64,000 nucleotides of DNA from assembly GCA_035222895.1 (NCBI GenBank), contig JAVYIG010002223.1:124001-188000 (forward strand), in the 5' to 3' direction. The notes under the pieces are model-generated. The model was not told where the DNA came from, did not search any database, and saw nothing but the letters and a program-made list of their open reading frames with translations. This document shows positions 49,274 through 62,800 of this stretch, one piece after another. The position numbers and the translations under genes are program-made. This stretch comes from Strongylocentrotus droebachiensis. Taxonomy: Eukaryota > Echinodermata > Echinoidea > Camarodonta > Strongylocentrotidae. Within the stretch, counting starts at the first letter, position 1, and each line of letters starts with the position of its first letter.

Positions 49274-51043
49274 GGAACTGGTTGGAACTGACCGAGACGA
49301 ACCATCTGGAGACGCGGACCATGCAGTTTCGGACCCACGACGAAGAACACAACCTGGTCGACCTAATCTGGGAAGATCTCGAGAGCACGAAAGACCCTTA
49401 TCCCGGCGAGAAACTAGAGGTGCAGAACGACTTCATGGCAGGTAAGATAGCCTTTATATGGTGGCCATGAAGTGACATCGCGAATAGACGAAATCGCGAA
49501 TTATTCACGACGAAATTGCGACGAAATTTACGATATCGTCAAATTCGTCGTGAAAAATTGGCGATAAAATTCACGACGTCGTCAATTTCGTCGTAAATAA
49601 TTAACGATTTCGTCTATTCGCGATGTACCTTCAGGGCCACCATACTTGTAACTCAAGAATGAGCTTTGATAGAGAAGGTCGAGTTCCGAGAGTGATGAAA
49701 ATAATATTAAGCATTTAATACGCGATTAATTCGAAATTTCAAAAGCCGGTATAACTCGTAAAGAATGGAGTTGGATAAATTATTGGCTACGAGGAAAAAT
49801 AATGGACTCTGCATCGCGTATTAATGTTCACGAAGGATAGAGAGGGTTTCGATTTGACTTGTAAATAAATTCTCAGATATGATTTCAGCCAATTTCACCT
49901 TGTAAATCGAGAATCAATATGGGCAATAGATTAAAATGGAATGATGGACTGCTCGTTAAGTGATTGTTTTAATTGACATGTTAATTAGTTAGTAGACTTA
50001 AATGCTGCTTTAAACTCGATCAGGATGATCAAATGGTGTATTTGATTGATTAACCCGTCCCTATTTGGGAATTTGTTTTCTTTCTTTTCTGCCCAGGTTA
50101 TACGTGGAGGCAGAAGATTTTCCAGGATATTCCTGGTAACCCAGACTATAAGAATGTCCGAGATATAATGGCAGAGAGAGATTGCGATCTGCTCGTCATT
50201 ACAGGGCTTGACGAGATTGCATGTAAGTAGCTGAGATTGACATTATCGTCATCCTCATCATCATTAATCATTATGATTGTGGGTTCTCGTATATAGAGCT
50301 CATACGTGCATCTGTCAATATTTGGCAATCCTAGTACTACACTTTTATATCCATAATCATCAGTATCATCGTCATCATCATCACCGTCACCGTCACCACC
50401 GCATAGACATCATCAACTTTATTATCACCATCTTTATCATCATCTTCATCATAATCGTCATCATCATCATCAGCAGCAGCATCAACGTCACTGCTGCATC
50501 TACCATAGACTTTATTAACTCTATCATCACCTTCAAAATCATCATTGCCATCATCATCATTGACATCTTCATCATCATCGTCATCATCATAATCAGCATC
50601 ACTAGTATCATCATCGTCAGTATCATCATTAACCTTATCATCATCCTCATCATAATCATCATCACCATTATCATCATCATCATCGTCATCATCTTCATCA
50701 TTAACATCTTCATCATTATCATTATCATCATCATTATCATCATTATTATCATCATCATCACCATCATTGTCATCATCATCTTCATCACCATCATCATCAT
50801 CATTATCATCATCATCACCATTATCATTATCATCGTCATCACCGTCATTGTCATCATCATCATCTTCATAACCATCATCATTATCATCAATAATCATCAT
50901 CATCATCATTATTATCATCATCATCATCATCACCATCACCGCCGCATCTACCATACACATCAACTTTATCATCACCCTCATTATCATTGTCATCATCTTC
51001 ATTAACATCTTCATCATTATCATCATCGTCATCATAATCATCC

Positions 51044-51080
<37 letters not shown>

Positions 51081-54000
51081 TATCATCCTATTCACCCCCG
51101 CATCTACCATACACATGAAATTTATCACCATCATCATCTCATCCCCACAACTACTATACATATCATCAATTATTTTCATCATCATTACCATCATCACCAC
51201 TACAGTCAAAAGTAGCAGCAAAAGAACCACCACCACCACCACGACAACTACCATCAACATCATCATCAACTTCATCATCGTTATCATCACGATTATTATC
51301 TGCACCACCATTATCATCAATTCGTACTCCCCGACAATTATCACTATTATCATCACCATTATCATGGCCATCCACCTCAATTTTATCGTCATCCTCATGA
51401 TAATCATCATCACGTTTATCATCAACATCATCAACATCATTGCAATCAATATCTCCATCATCACCATCATCACTATAATTATGCCACTGTGACAACCACA
51501 GAAACAATCATATTCTATCTGACGGTAGCTAGGAGGTGAACCAGGGAGGTGGGGTGATCAGAACGAAATCAACAAAAGGTGACGAAAGGTCTAAAATGAC
51601 GACTTGTTGATAATTACTAAGTTCTGTATCTTTTAGATGATGTTTGACATTATTTTGAGTCCATACTCAATATTTTTAATCATTTCGACACCCTAGGTAT
51701 TTAATATTTATTTTCTTTTACATCACCATGGTTACAGGGCTGTTTAATCTCCGTGGTGAAGACGTCCCATACAATCCTCTCTTTATATCATATGCAGTCA
51801 TCGGATACAGCTACATCTAGTAAGTGGTCTTTTTTGTCAACAAAATCAATCATTTTCGTATTTCTTTATGATGAATTAAAGCATGTCTGCACTTGTTTGG
51901 CCATGATGGATTAGACCTCCCTACACGATCACTGATAGGTGGTTAACTCATCAAATCAGCTCTCAATTAACATAAGAAAAAGAGGATCATGAGGGACCAA
52001 CGAGTACCTATTAGGCATTGTTTGCTATATAGAGGGCCCAAGTAGCTACAGGTTGTGCAGTCCTGCTTTAATAAAATTGTAGGGCATACAGTGGTATCGT
52101 TTCCTTTAGTGCGATTGTTTTTCTTCATTAAACATTTCCATTTAAAAGTTATGGCATTTTCAAATGGATTTGAGTCATCTTGAAACTTCAGCTGCAGTTT
52201 TTCGTTAAAAGATGTCATGAATTTGATATTGCAATCTTAAAATCACTCCTGTTCCAAAGGCAGTATTCGCAGTAGAATACCGCTGCTGATGCTTCGGTCT
52301 TTCGGGGTCTGCTCGCCATTCACAAGGACCGCTATTTATAAAAAGACCGCTATTCATTTAGGCGCGCGTTATGGATAGCGGTCCTTATGAATAGCGGTCC
52401 TTTCGAATGGTGGTCCTTACGAATTGGCGGTCCTTATGAAGAGCGAGGTAAATTGTTTATGGTTTGTTCGCTATTTATAAGGGCCGCTATTCATAAAGAA
52501 TCGCTATTCATTTAGTCACGCGTTATTGGATAGCGGTCTTTATGAATAATGATACTCCAAGGTGATGTATGAAGACTACATCGAACACTTCTAGATGGAC
52601 CCCTTTAGTGAGGAGACACTGGAATCTAGAGAAAATCTAACCAAGGAAATTGGTGAATCTAGAAGGAGGAAGTGGCAGGAATTTATTCAATCCACTGACA
52701 TGACACATAGCAGCAGGAAGGCATGGAAAACGATCCGGATACTGGGCAACGACTATACAAAGGCCCAACCAAGATCTCAAGTCACTGCTGACCAAGTTGC
52801 CCACCAACTCCTACTGAATGGTTGGGGAAACCCTGACCATCACCCCAGACCAGCTTGACCCGATCTTTCCCCAATCTTTCTTTTTGTAGTCTGTACTTGT
52901 ACGATACTGGAGTGAGACTGGATAATGAACGCTACCCTGAGATCCGGCAGCACTTGGAGCTGGATTCTGAGCAGTGTGGTAAGCTATCATTCCCTCAAGG
53001 AAATATTATGTATACAGGTATCGGTAGGACATTTCGACTGGTGTTGGCGCAGTCGTACATTCTAAATAATGTTGGGCAACAGATTTTTTTTTTTTTTTTT
53101 TTTTTTTTGTTGTTGTTGTTAAACCCAACATGAGAGCAATTATGTGTCCGACCAACTATTGGGTAAATTAAAGATTTTGCATGATTTACTCAGTGTTTGA
53201 CAAAAAGAAAATACCCAACTTTTAACCAAAAAGAATCACCCAATTCTCACCATAATGTATGGCATATTAGACTCTAGTTGAGCAAATAAGTTTAAGTTGT
53301 CCAATAACATAACCTAATTATTTCATCGGTAACCTCGTGGTTGGTAGAAAATGACCCAATTATTGTTGGATAACATTTGCCCAACATCGATTTGTCAAGT
53401 AACACCTACCCAACCTATGGTTTACCTTTCATTTGCTAACTTTGATTTGTAAATGGTTGGGAAAAATAACCTAATTATTGGACAACATTTGCCCGACTTT
53501 GATTTGCTCAGTAGCATATGCCCAACTTGTTTTACAGTGTATGTGAGCTATTATACCAGGTGGGTGGTAGGTTGCTTTGTACTCCATAATTCGCTAACAA
53601 GCCAGCAAACAAGTAACGCAACAAAACAAAAAATGGGCATAGTACGTAAGATATCCTTTATTTGACTATATCAGACCATGGACCTATAGTACCATGATCA
53701 GACAGGGATATAAATCCCAATGCGTAACTACTTCATTTATTTTTTTGTTTTAAACAACAGAAGAAAAAAACACAAACGAACAAACTAATATTAACGAAAA
53801 CTCAAGTCGCAAATATGCGATTATGATTTCCTAAAAATCAAGTTGCGTTTAAACGCAACCTTTTTATGCAAAAGAGTTTGTGCGAATCCGTAAGGCAAAT
53901 GTCACTTTCTAAATACTATGCACACATACATGCATTTAACTAGTTTAAAGGTAAAGACCAGTATTGGAAACGCCCCAATTTCAAAAATTGAAATAGAGGC

Positions 54001-57000
54001 TCTCATTACCAATCATGTGAAAGAATATGTTTTGACTAATACATGATGATAACAAATTTGCCGGGAAACCGCCTACTAATTGATATATTTGGTAAATTAG
54101 TATATCTATTTGACTGTGAGAGGTATAGGGTAGTCCCATATACATGTTTCTGTGTATAGTGCTTGTAACTTTACGAAGAATGGGCCAAATTTCTTATCAT
54201 TTTGATGATTGCAGTACACACTAATACTTATATGCTAGATGATCAACCTTTTCTGATCGATTCCACAACGTTTCTCTCACAATGCAATCGCATGACCATA
54301 ACTGGTCTTTACCTTTAACTAGTTTAATACAACTTTCCCTTTTTCTTCCAGAAATCCATATTTTGATCTTTAATCTTATGTATAAAATTGGCAGGTTCGG
54401 ATCGCTCCCAGTGTATCACTGCCAAAGGACTTTCCTCTTTCTACAACGATTTGACTATCGACAACAATCTGGTCACCTCCGATAAAATCTGGTTCAGCAA
54501 TTCATCGAGCTACTTTGTTTACAATGCTATTATGAACAAAATCGACAGTGATGACGTAAGAATTATCATTTCAGAAATAGTATCTTCGATACTTTTTTAA
54601 TGAGCTAGGAATTTGGAGCCAGTTGCAGAGGCCAAAGTCCTCTTTTCCATGCAGAGTGCGCCCTCAATGTGCACATTATCCCCTCTTGAGGATCAATGTT
54701 TTGTCCAGGGTGCAATTTTCACCTTTGTTAGGTTCAAATTTGCACCCTGTGTTAGGAGTGTTGCTCTTGTTCCGTTTGCGTATACAAATTTGCAGCTCTT
54801 TCTCTACTGTAATGAATAATTTTGTTGTTAAATACTTAAAGAGAGGGTTGGGTTCTGGGAAGAGGTGAAACATAATTTATAAGCGTTTTCATTATTATTA
54901 TTCAAGTATGGAAAAACATCAGAGAAAAAATGTTCCCTGAAAACCATGGCTCGTCAAATGCCTCCATATCCTAAATATGACATGTATAAACAGCTTAAAA
55001 ACGAGGACCACATTTTTATGCCACATGTTTGTGTGATCCCACCTTTCTGTGTACAGTGATTGTTACTTTACCGAGACTTGGCCAAATTTATTATCATGTT
55101 GAAGATCCCAGAACCTGACCGTACACACAATACTTATATGCTAGATGACAAACCTTTTTCCGATCGATTCCACACCGTTTCTTTTACAATGCATGATCAG
55201 AACTCAACTTAATCTTAAAGTTGCATTCAGCTTAATTAGTTTAATTTATAGAACTTTAAATTCAATTTATACCATGCCTATGTCTTAAGGGTTTGGTTAT
55301 TCAGTTTCTCATCTCCTTCTTTGCAGACGAAATACATCATGGAGCCATCTCCCATTCTTCTAATGAAAGCTATCAAGAACGATGTAGAAATAGAAGTTAT
55401 GAAAGAAGCGATGGTAAGAAACAAAAATATCAATTTGTTCATTTGACATTGTTCATTTGACCTTGTTCATTTGACCTTGAAATATTGGGTTAAATTGGAA
55501 ATGTGGCGCATAAGCCGGGTATGGATCAAGATGGGCATGCATGATAATTAATGCGACATATTACTGCGAAAATAATGAGAATTATCGTCGACTTGTCCAA
55601 TCTTACGTTCTGATGAATAACGATGAGAGGCATTATTTTGGTGGATCAGAACGCTGGGTATATTCGTTTCTACCAAAACCGAGAAATACTTGTTTAAGTT
55701 TGTTATGTTTTTGTTTTTGTCTTTATTTTTGTCTTCTCATTGGTACTTTAATGTTGCCGAAATTATATCTATGTTCGAAACAAGAATTGAAATCTATCTT
55801 GAGTTTTAAAATGCACATTGTTACACCAAAATCTGATTTTTGCTGTTTGGTTGATTTTCTTATTCTAGCTTATTGAATCATCGACAATGATAGAAATGGT
55901 GACGTGGATGCAAGGACTGATAGAAGATATGAATGTAAGTATTAAAGCGGGACTGCACTACGTATAGCTACTTGCGCTCTCTACATAGCAAACAGTGCCT
56001 AAGCGGTGCCCATTGGTCCCCCATGATCTCCTTTTTCTTATTTAAATTGAGAGCTGATTTGATGAGATAACCACCTGTCAGTGACCTTGCAGGGAGGTCT
56101 AATCCATCCTGGCCAAACTAGTGCAGACAGGCTTTAACAGTCTAAAGATTGTCATCCTCTTCTCCTTGATAATCTCACCGCTTCCCCGGAAGATTCTCCC
56201 TTCATATCCCACTTTACGCCCCCGAACCGACCTTTTCTGTCATATAGGGGATTATGTAATTGTTTGATCGGTTTGTAGTCGGTCTGTTGGTGTGACATGT
56301 TCTTAAGTTATATCCGTTAATAGATACCCTTGACCAGTGTTTCTACTATAAAATAATCAGTGGAAAGGAAATGTTTCAGCGTTGTTCCTCCTTTTTTCTA
56401 GTTTTATGTGGTTTTAATTAAGTTATAAGACTATAAGGGAAGAAATATAGCTGGGCTGCCGAATTTTTGTAACGTGTAGACCAACGAACATTTTGTGTTT
56501 TTCTGTTTACATTTGTTGTTTATGTTTATGTTTTGTTGTTTAGTTTCTGGAAGCCATCATGCAAGGAATGTAAGAGGACACTTCTTTTTCTTTTTTTTGG
56601 TCTCGAAAATTGAAAATTTTACATTTTGCTCCGTTGGGGGTGGGGGGGGGGGGGGGGGGGGGGTAAGGTCAACTTTTTTAGGTCAGCCTATCGGTATAAT
56701 TTTTTTTTATTTATTATTTAAAAAAAAAAACAAAACAAAACAAAGGGGGGGTTCAACCCCCCCCCCCCCCCCCCCCCCAACGGAGCAAAATGTAAAATTT
56801 TCAATTTTCGAGACCAAAAAAAAGAAAAAGAAGTGTCCTCTTACATTCCTTGCATGATGGCTTCAAACGCTCAAATTAATTTGAAGTCAACAATGTAAGT
56901 AACTACTTTCTCTATTTCAATAGGAGCCCGCGGTGGGCAATGCGGACGTTTTGACGGAATACATGGTGGCTGAGAGACTGCAGACTATACGAGAGTAAGC

Positions 57001-59801
57001 GATCAACTTCTTTGAAGAAAAAAAACATACCGGAAAGTTTTTTTTTCATAGTGCAAAATACCAGGGCCCCATTTAACAAAAAAATGTCATCATTGACAAA
57101 ATAACAGTTTTTTGTAATAACTAGTGTAATCCTCGCTTCCTATTGGTTATCAGCAGATTTGTCATTGTTTTTTGTCATTTGTCATTGAAAAAAGCCTTTG
57201 TGAAACGGGTCCCAGGTGTCATTACTTTAAGTGACGATGATTTGTTTTCAACTGAATAGTGTTCTATGTGTTCTCTTGGACAATAATAGTAATGCTCAGT
57301 ATATAGTCAAAACTGCCTAAAATAAAGTGACCATCTGTACTTCCCTATAAAGACCAATTTTCTCGTCTCCCTTGGGTGGTTTTTATATACAGGTTTCACT
57401 GTTTTAACTAGTGCAATCAAGCGGCCGAGAGAACAACTAGGAATCCGGAATTGTATTTACCTGAAAGTAATAATAATTACAAAATGATTATAATGGTCAC
57501 AATTGTATAGCGCTTAATATTACATTTCTAATCGCTTTATATTGTGACTATTATTATCATTATCCATGTCATTCAATTCAATTGCTAATCCGCACACATT
57601 GTTTACACGCTGCGCTCCCTTGGAGTATTTCGGCCAGGCGTCATTATTTACTAGTCGTCAATGAACTAATTGTGTTTTTTATTCTCTTTGTCTTAAAGCT
57701 ACCAAGGGTCGTATATGTACCCGAGTTACGAGACGGTATCGGCATTTGGACCAAACAGTGCAGACTTCTATTACCGGTAAGCGACTCCTTAACCACATAT
57801 ATATATACCTCTCCATAAACATGTTTTTAAAAGACGAGGAAAAAACTTTATGTGCAAGAAATAAGGTGAAATACACATCACAATATACGATCCTTCTGAA
57901 GATGATCAGAGCATAATGGTCGAAACCTCGAAAACCAAGAGCTTTAGGGGTGCGAACAAGCTCTTTTCAGTGTCTTGTTCTATTGAACAAATTAAATAGT
58001 GTTACCCTGACAATTTTAGATACATTGTACCATATGCTTTATTCTTTTTTTTGATTTGATCTATGTAATTTATGTACAGTTTGGGAAGCGTACATCACAC
58101 CTTGATTTTATGACCTTAAATAAACTACTTCAAATTGAACAAGTATAAACTTGATTAGGATTGATAATACAAAGTTGATGCGTAACGAACAAGGTTTGAT
58201 CTATTAAAAGTAACCCTCGTGAAAGTATTTAGCCGCTGCATAGATTATGGACAATCTTGTGATGGAACTAATTTGGAATGACATGGAAAAGGTTAAAAAT
58301 GAAGTTTAATTGTAGAATCCTCTTCTTTACAATGAATGCATTAAATAAATAGCATCCTTATGTAGTTAATAACACCCATGTTGCAGTGTTATTATTTTGT
58401 AGTAGTATCTTTATAAAAAGCTGTTTAATGTTTTATTATTCATATCGTAGTGTCTTAAATGATACTCAACCTTAATTTGTATAATATCAGATGTGGAACT
58501 TTGTAATAGGTATGATGGGTAGCATTTGGATTTTAAAGCGCATGGAGAAACTTAAAAAATTGTTTTCATCCGCCCTGTGACTATTGTACAGTATTATTAT
58601 CATTATTGTTATTTTTTATCAATATTCTGTTTTTCAGTTCGGAGGAGAATGATCGTGTTCCGATCACCACGGGGAAGATATTCCTCTACGATATGGGTGC
58701 CCAATATAGGTAGGCCTACAGCTATTTTTTTTTTGAATAGTTTTTCCTATTGATTATTATCGTTGTTAAATGGATTCTCCATGCCTTCGCCCATCTCATT
58801 TTTTGTAAGCACGGGTCCCGTCTATTCATAGATTTCACAAATTCTCTTTTTTTTTCTTCTTCAAGCTTGGTAAATGTTATGGCGATCTTTGAAGAAAATA
58901 ATATTCATACAATTACACCATATAAACAAATACTGGATTATTGATGGCAAATGTAGATGAATAAAGTCACGATCGAAGTAAAAAGAAACTATCTCTCTCT
59001 CTCTCTTCCTTGCTCTTTATCTCGTATTCCCTTTCCCCTCTTTCTCCCACACCCTCTCTCTCATTATCTCTCCCTCTCTCTCTCTCTCTCTCTTTCTTAT
59101 CCCTCCTTAATTTTCCTATAACGACAGCTAGTAACATTTCAAATCTTATTTATTTCCCACAGAGAAGGGACCACAACTCTATCGAGAGCATTCTTTTTCG
59201 CTAAGGAAGTTGATGTCTCTAAATACTATAACGTAGAAGAGCCAACAGACCTCGAAATGGTATATATTTCCTATCAATGTTTAAACTACTACACTATTTT
59301 TTCCCCTTTTCGCTCATGTAAAACATATATATGCAATTTGTTTGAATTGATATCCTTTATATATGTGTATGCGAGTCGTAATTTTTACAGCAGTATATAG
59401 TTAAACAAATTAAATTGTTCATACCTTAACCAAGTTTTGTAATTTTTTAAGTTTGCAAAAATTGCTTTGTCCCGATTTATATTTCTTGAGAGTGTGAATT
59501 TAATTAAAGCTTACGTCTAAAAGTATTCAACAAAGGCCCTAATTTAACCAGTCCACCTTTTATTCTTGAGTTACGAAAAACAGAAGGATTTTTTTTTTGT
59601 ACAGGGGTATGAAAAAGTTAGATGTTAATTGTAAGTGACAGGTTATCTGTTTTTGCATGATTATTGTTTGAAGGCTACATCTGCCTTATAGCTGAGTAAC
59701 CTGAGTTGTTAAAAGGTTCACCCAACCTCCTAAATTCACACTGGACTGGCTAGGATTGTACAATCAAAACCGAATAGTCAGTTTTTAATAATTTTGTCTT
59801 A

Positions 59802-59839
<38 letters not shown>

Positions 59840-62800
59840 CCCCTCTCTCTCTCTCTCTCTCTACCCATCCTCTTCATCTCCCTTCTTTCCTTCTCTCAAT
59901 TTTCTATTTTCCCCTACTTTCTCTTTCCTTCACTGATTCATTTCATTCAGGAAATTTATACGCGAGTTCTCCTAGGCCATATCGACCTGTGCAATGCATC
60001 ATTTCGCGCAAATATCTACGGTAAGCTTATCAGTTGATAGAAGGTTGAGTTCTGGGGAGAGGTGAAGACTAATTTGTGAGCGATGTCATTGTATCATATC
60101 ACTCTTAAAACAATATATCAATATACACATATGAACCTGTTTTATTCGGTATTTGTAGGAGAAAACAGTGATTATAAATTCCACATTACATTGCCACCTT
60201 GAAGATTGTTATAATTTCTTCGGTTACATTATTTTCATGGAAAGCAAATAATCTGTACGATATTATTCACGCTATAAGAATTATTTTTGTTGTTGATTTT
60301 TATCCTCTACAGGTCGTGACCTCGATATATTAGCACGTCAGCATCTGTGGGACGTGGGCTTGGATTACATCCATCCTACTGGCTACGGCCTAGGACAGTA
60401 TCTCACTGTACATGAAGGTGCGTACCAAAGAACGCACTGACTCATTTATTTTGAGTTTCAGGTTCAGGTTCAGGTTTATTTTCATTTCCAACAATTAATA
60501 AAGACATTTAACGCAAGAAATCAATCACAGAAATCAATGTACATTAACATAGAGCATTTTGCAAACAGTAATTGAATTTCAAAACAGAATATATATAATT
60601 TTGCCGTAAGTTATGCTCCTTTTTATAAAGTAAAAACTGTGATATGTCCGTCAAAAACTACCAGTAAGCCACAGTATTTATGTCTTCTAAAACGTATAAT
60701 ACTTATAGTTTACTCCGGTGTGGTTATACGCATTCGGCGAGATCTGTGTTCCTCAAACTCTGCCATTTATGTTTTTGTGTGAGCATATGTAAAACTATAT
60801 ATCATATAAGCTTCAAACGTTCTATTCAACCAACTGTAATATGCCTAATGACTCGATCTATTCCCTTAGAAAATTATGTAGAGGACTAAAATAAAAACAA
60901 GAGAGCGTTCGATTAACTCATTATAAAAGAAATAAGATTGCAATGTCGATTATTACATTTGTCAAGTCCCTGTGGATACACATTCATATCAATACTATTG
61001 TTCTTTTCTTAAATGTTATTATTATTTTTCACTTTATTTTTCATTCATTTCCAGAACCTGTCAACATTGGAGACTACGAACTAGATGAAACGTTTCATGC
61101 AAACATGATACTCTCAAACGGTAAATTTGTGTTAATATTCATTTTTTTTAAATCCATGTAATATGACATTTTAAAACAAATTTGTAGAAAAAGAATAGTA
61201 TATGTGTTCCTCTCATTTTTAATCTGAATATCCAGTAGTATTAATTGCGGTCAATTTAGGGTTTCATACCATACGATAGTATAAATGGACCGATTTTCAG
61301 TAATTTGTTTTCTTCATATTCGAGGTCAGATATATATGATAGGAATTATGAAGGATATAAATTAACTAATCTACGATCAAGCGAACTGGAATTCAAGAGT
61401 GCCAACGTCAAAAATAGATGATCACGTTAACATTCCATTGTCCAACATTTGATGAGAAAATCAAATACTATTTTTTTATAAATAGATATTTTCATTCTTG
61501 TTAATAACTTCACCTAACTAAAGCAGAAGAGACTGCAGGTCCTTGGTTGACGAGTTCCGGCATCTTGTCTCTCGTCACCAGAAAGTCGGGTTGACGAGTT
61601 TCGGCATCTTGTCTCTCGTCACCAGAAAGTCGGGTTGACGAGTTTCGGCATCTTGTCTCTCGTCACCAGAAAGTCGGGTTGACGAGTTTCGGCATCTTGT
61701 CTCTCGTCACCAAAAGTCGGTTGACGAGTGTCCGTAATCTTGTTGTCTCATTACCAGATATTCAGTTAAGGAGTTTCGGCATCTTGTCTTATCGTCACCA
61801 GAAAATCTGATTGACGGGTTTCGTCATCCTGCTTCTCTTCATCAGTAAGTTTGTTTGACGAGTTTCAGCTGCTTACCTTCTTGTCATCAGAAAGTCTGGT
61901 TGACAAAAATATTGGCATTCTCGTCACAAAATGGTCTAGACTCGGCATGTTATCATTTCGTTACTATAAACTTTGATTTTGTCTATGATCGCTACCTAAA
62001 AAGATTTGTTGATATTTGTCAATTTATTGTCTCGTCTTTCTCTCACAAGAAAAGTCAGTATGACAAAATTTTATATTTCTCGTCTTTTTTTATTCTGGAC
62101 TAAGAAAAACTGACTCGATGAGACCCAGAATTCACGTGTTTGATTCACACACACAAAAGTTCGGCTGCATAGAATATTGCATTTTTTTCTGTCCGTTGGA
62201 ACTTATTAGCTTCTGTGTACGCATGAGCTACACTTCTTGTAAAACAGATATTCTCACTGGAAGTATTTTCATCCCTTCCACTTGCACAGGTCCCGGTTAC
62301 TACAACATAGATCCAGATAGTACCACCGAGAAGGACTTCGGGGTACGCCTAACAAACGTCATGCGGGTAATTCCATCCGAAACCCCGGTAAGTCTTATTT
62401 GTAAGAGTTGTTTTGCCCCAAATTAGAAAGAAAAATATATTTTCCAAACATAATAAGATGATTTAAACAAAAATAACACTTATTGGCAGAGGTTTGCATT
62501 TAGCATTTTTAGAATCTGTGTAATGTCTATGATATCCAGAATATACAATGTTTCACTGATAATTATAACAATGTGGATTACGTAACATTTGATAACAAAT
62601 ACAAACAAATATATAAGCGCTCTAAAGATACTATTACTCCGGCCATTTGATTCATTCAAATAATTTTCAATCAATCGTTTATTTATTTCATTTTCATAAA
62701 AATAAAATCGAAGCAAATAAACATTCATACAATAAAACAATGAAAATACAGAGTAACTAAAATCTTCGGCTTTTTCACTTTACTATTTATATAAAATGAA

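Larger units (their letters stand above)
60313..62387 (+). other. Copy B exons 19-21: remaining ligands replaced
   Basis: Exon 19 reads [15 protein letters not shown] (Y605 for the ligand His; H601 and H614 kept). The exon 20/21 junction gives SNGPGYY (G638 for Glu). Exon 21 gives FGVRLTNV (T659 for Glu). Confidence 0.88.

Noticed and set aside
50337..51507. Long poly-Met/Asp and poly-Ile open frames up to 378 codons on both strands
   Set aside because: They follow from an imperfect ATC triplet repeat that lies inside copy B intron 8.
56495..56857. 120-codon frame with poly-Gly and poly-Pro
   Set aside because: It reads through the perfect inverted repeat and its G/C homopolymers.
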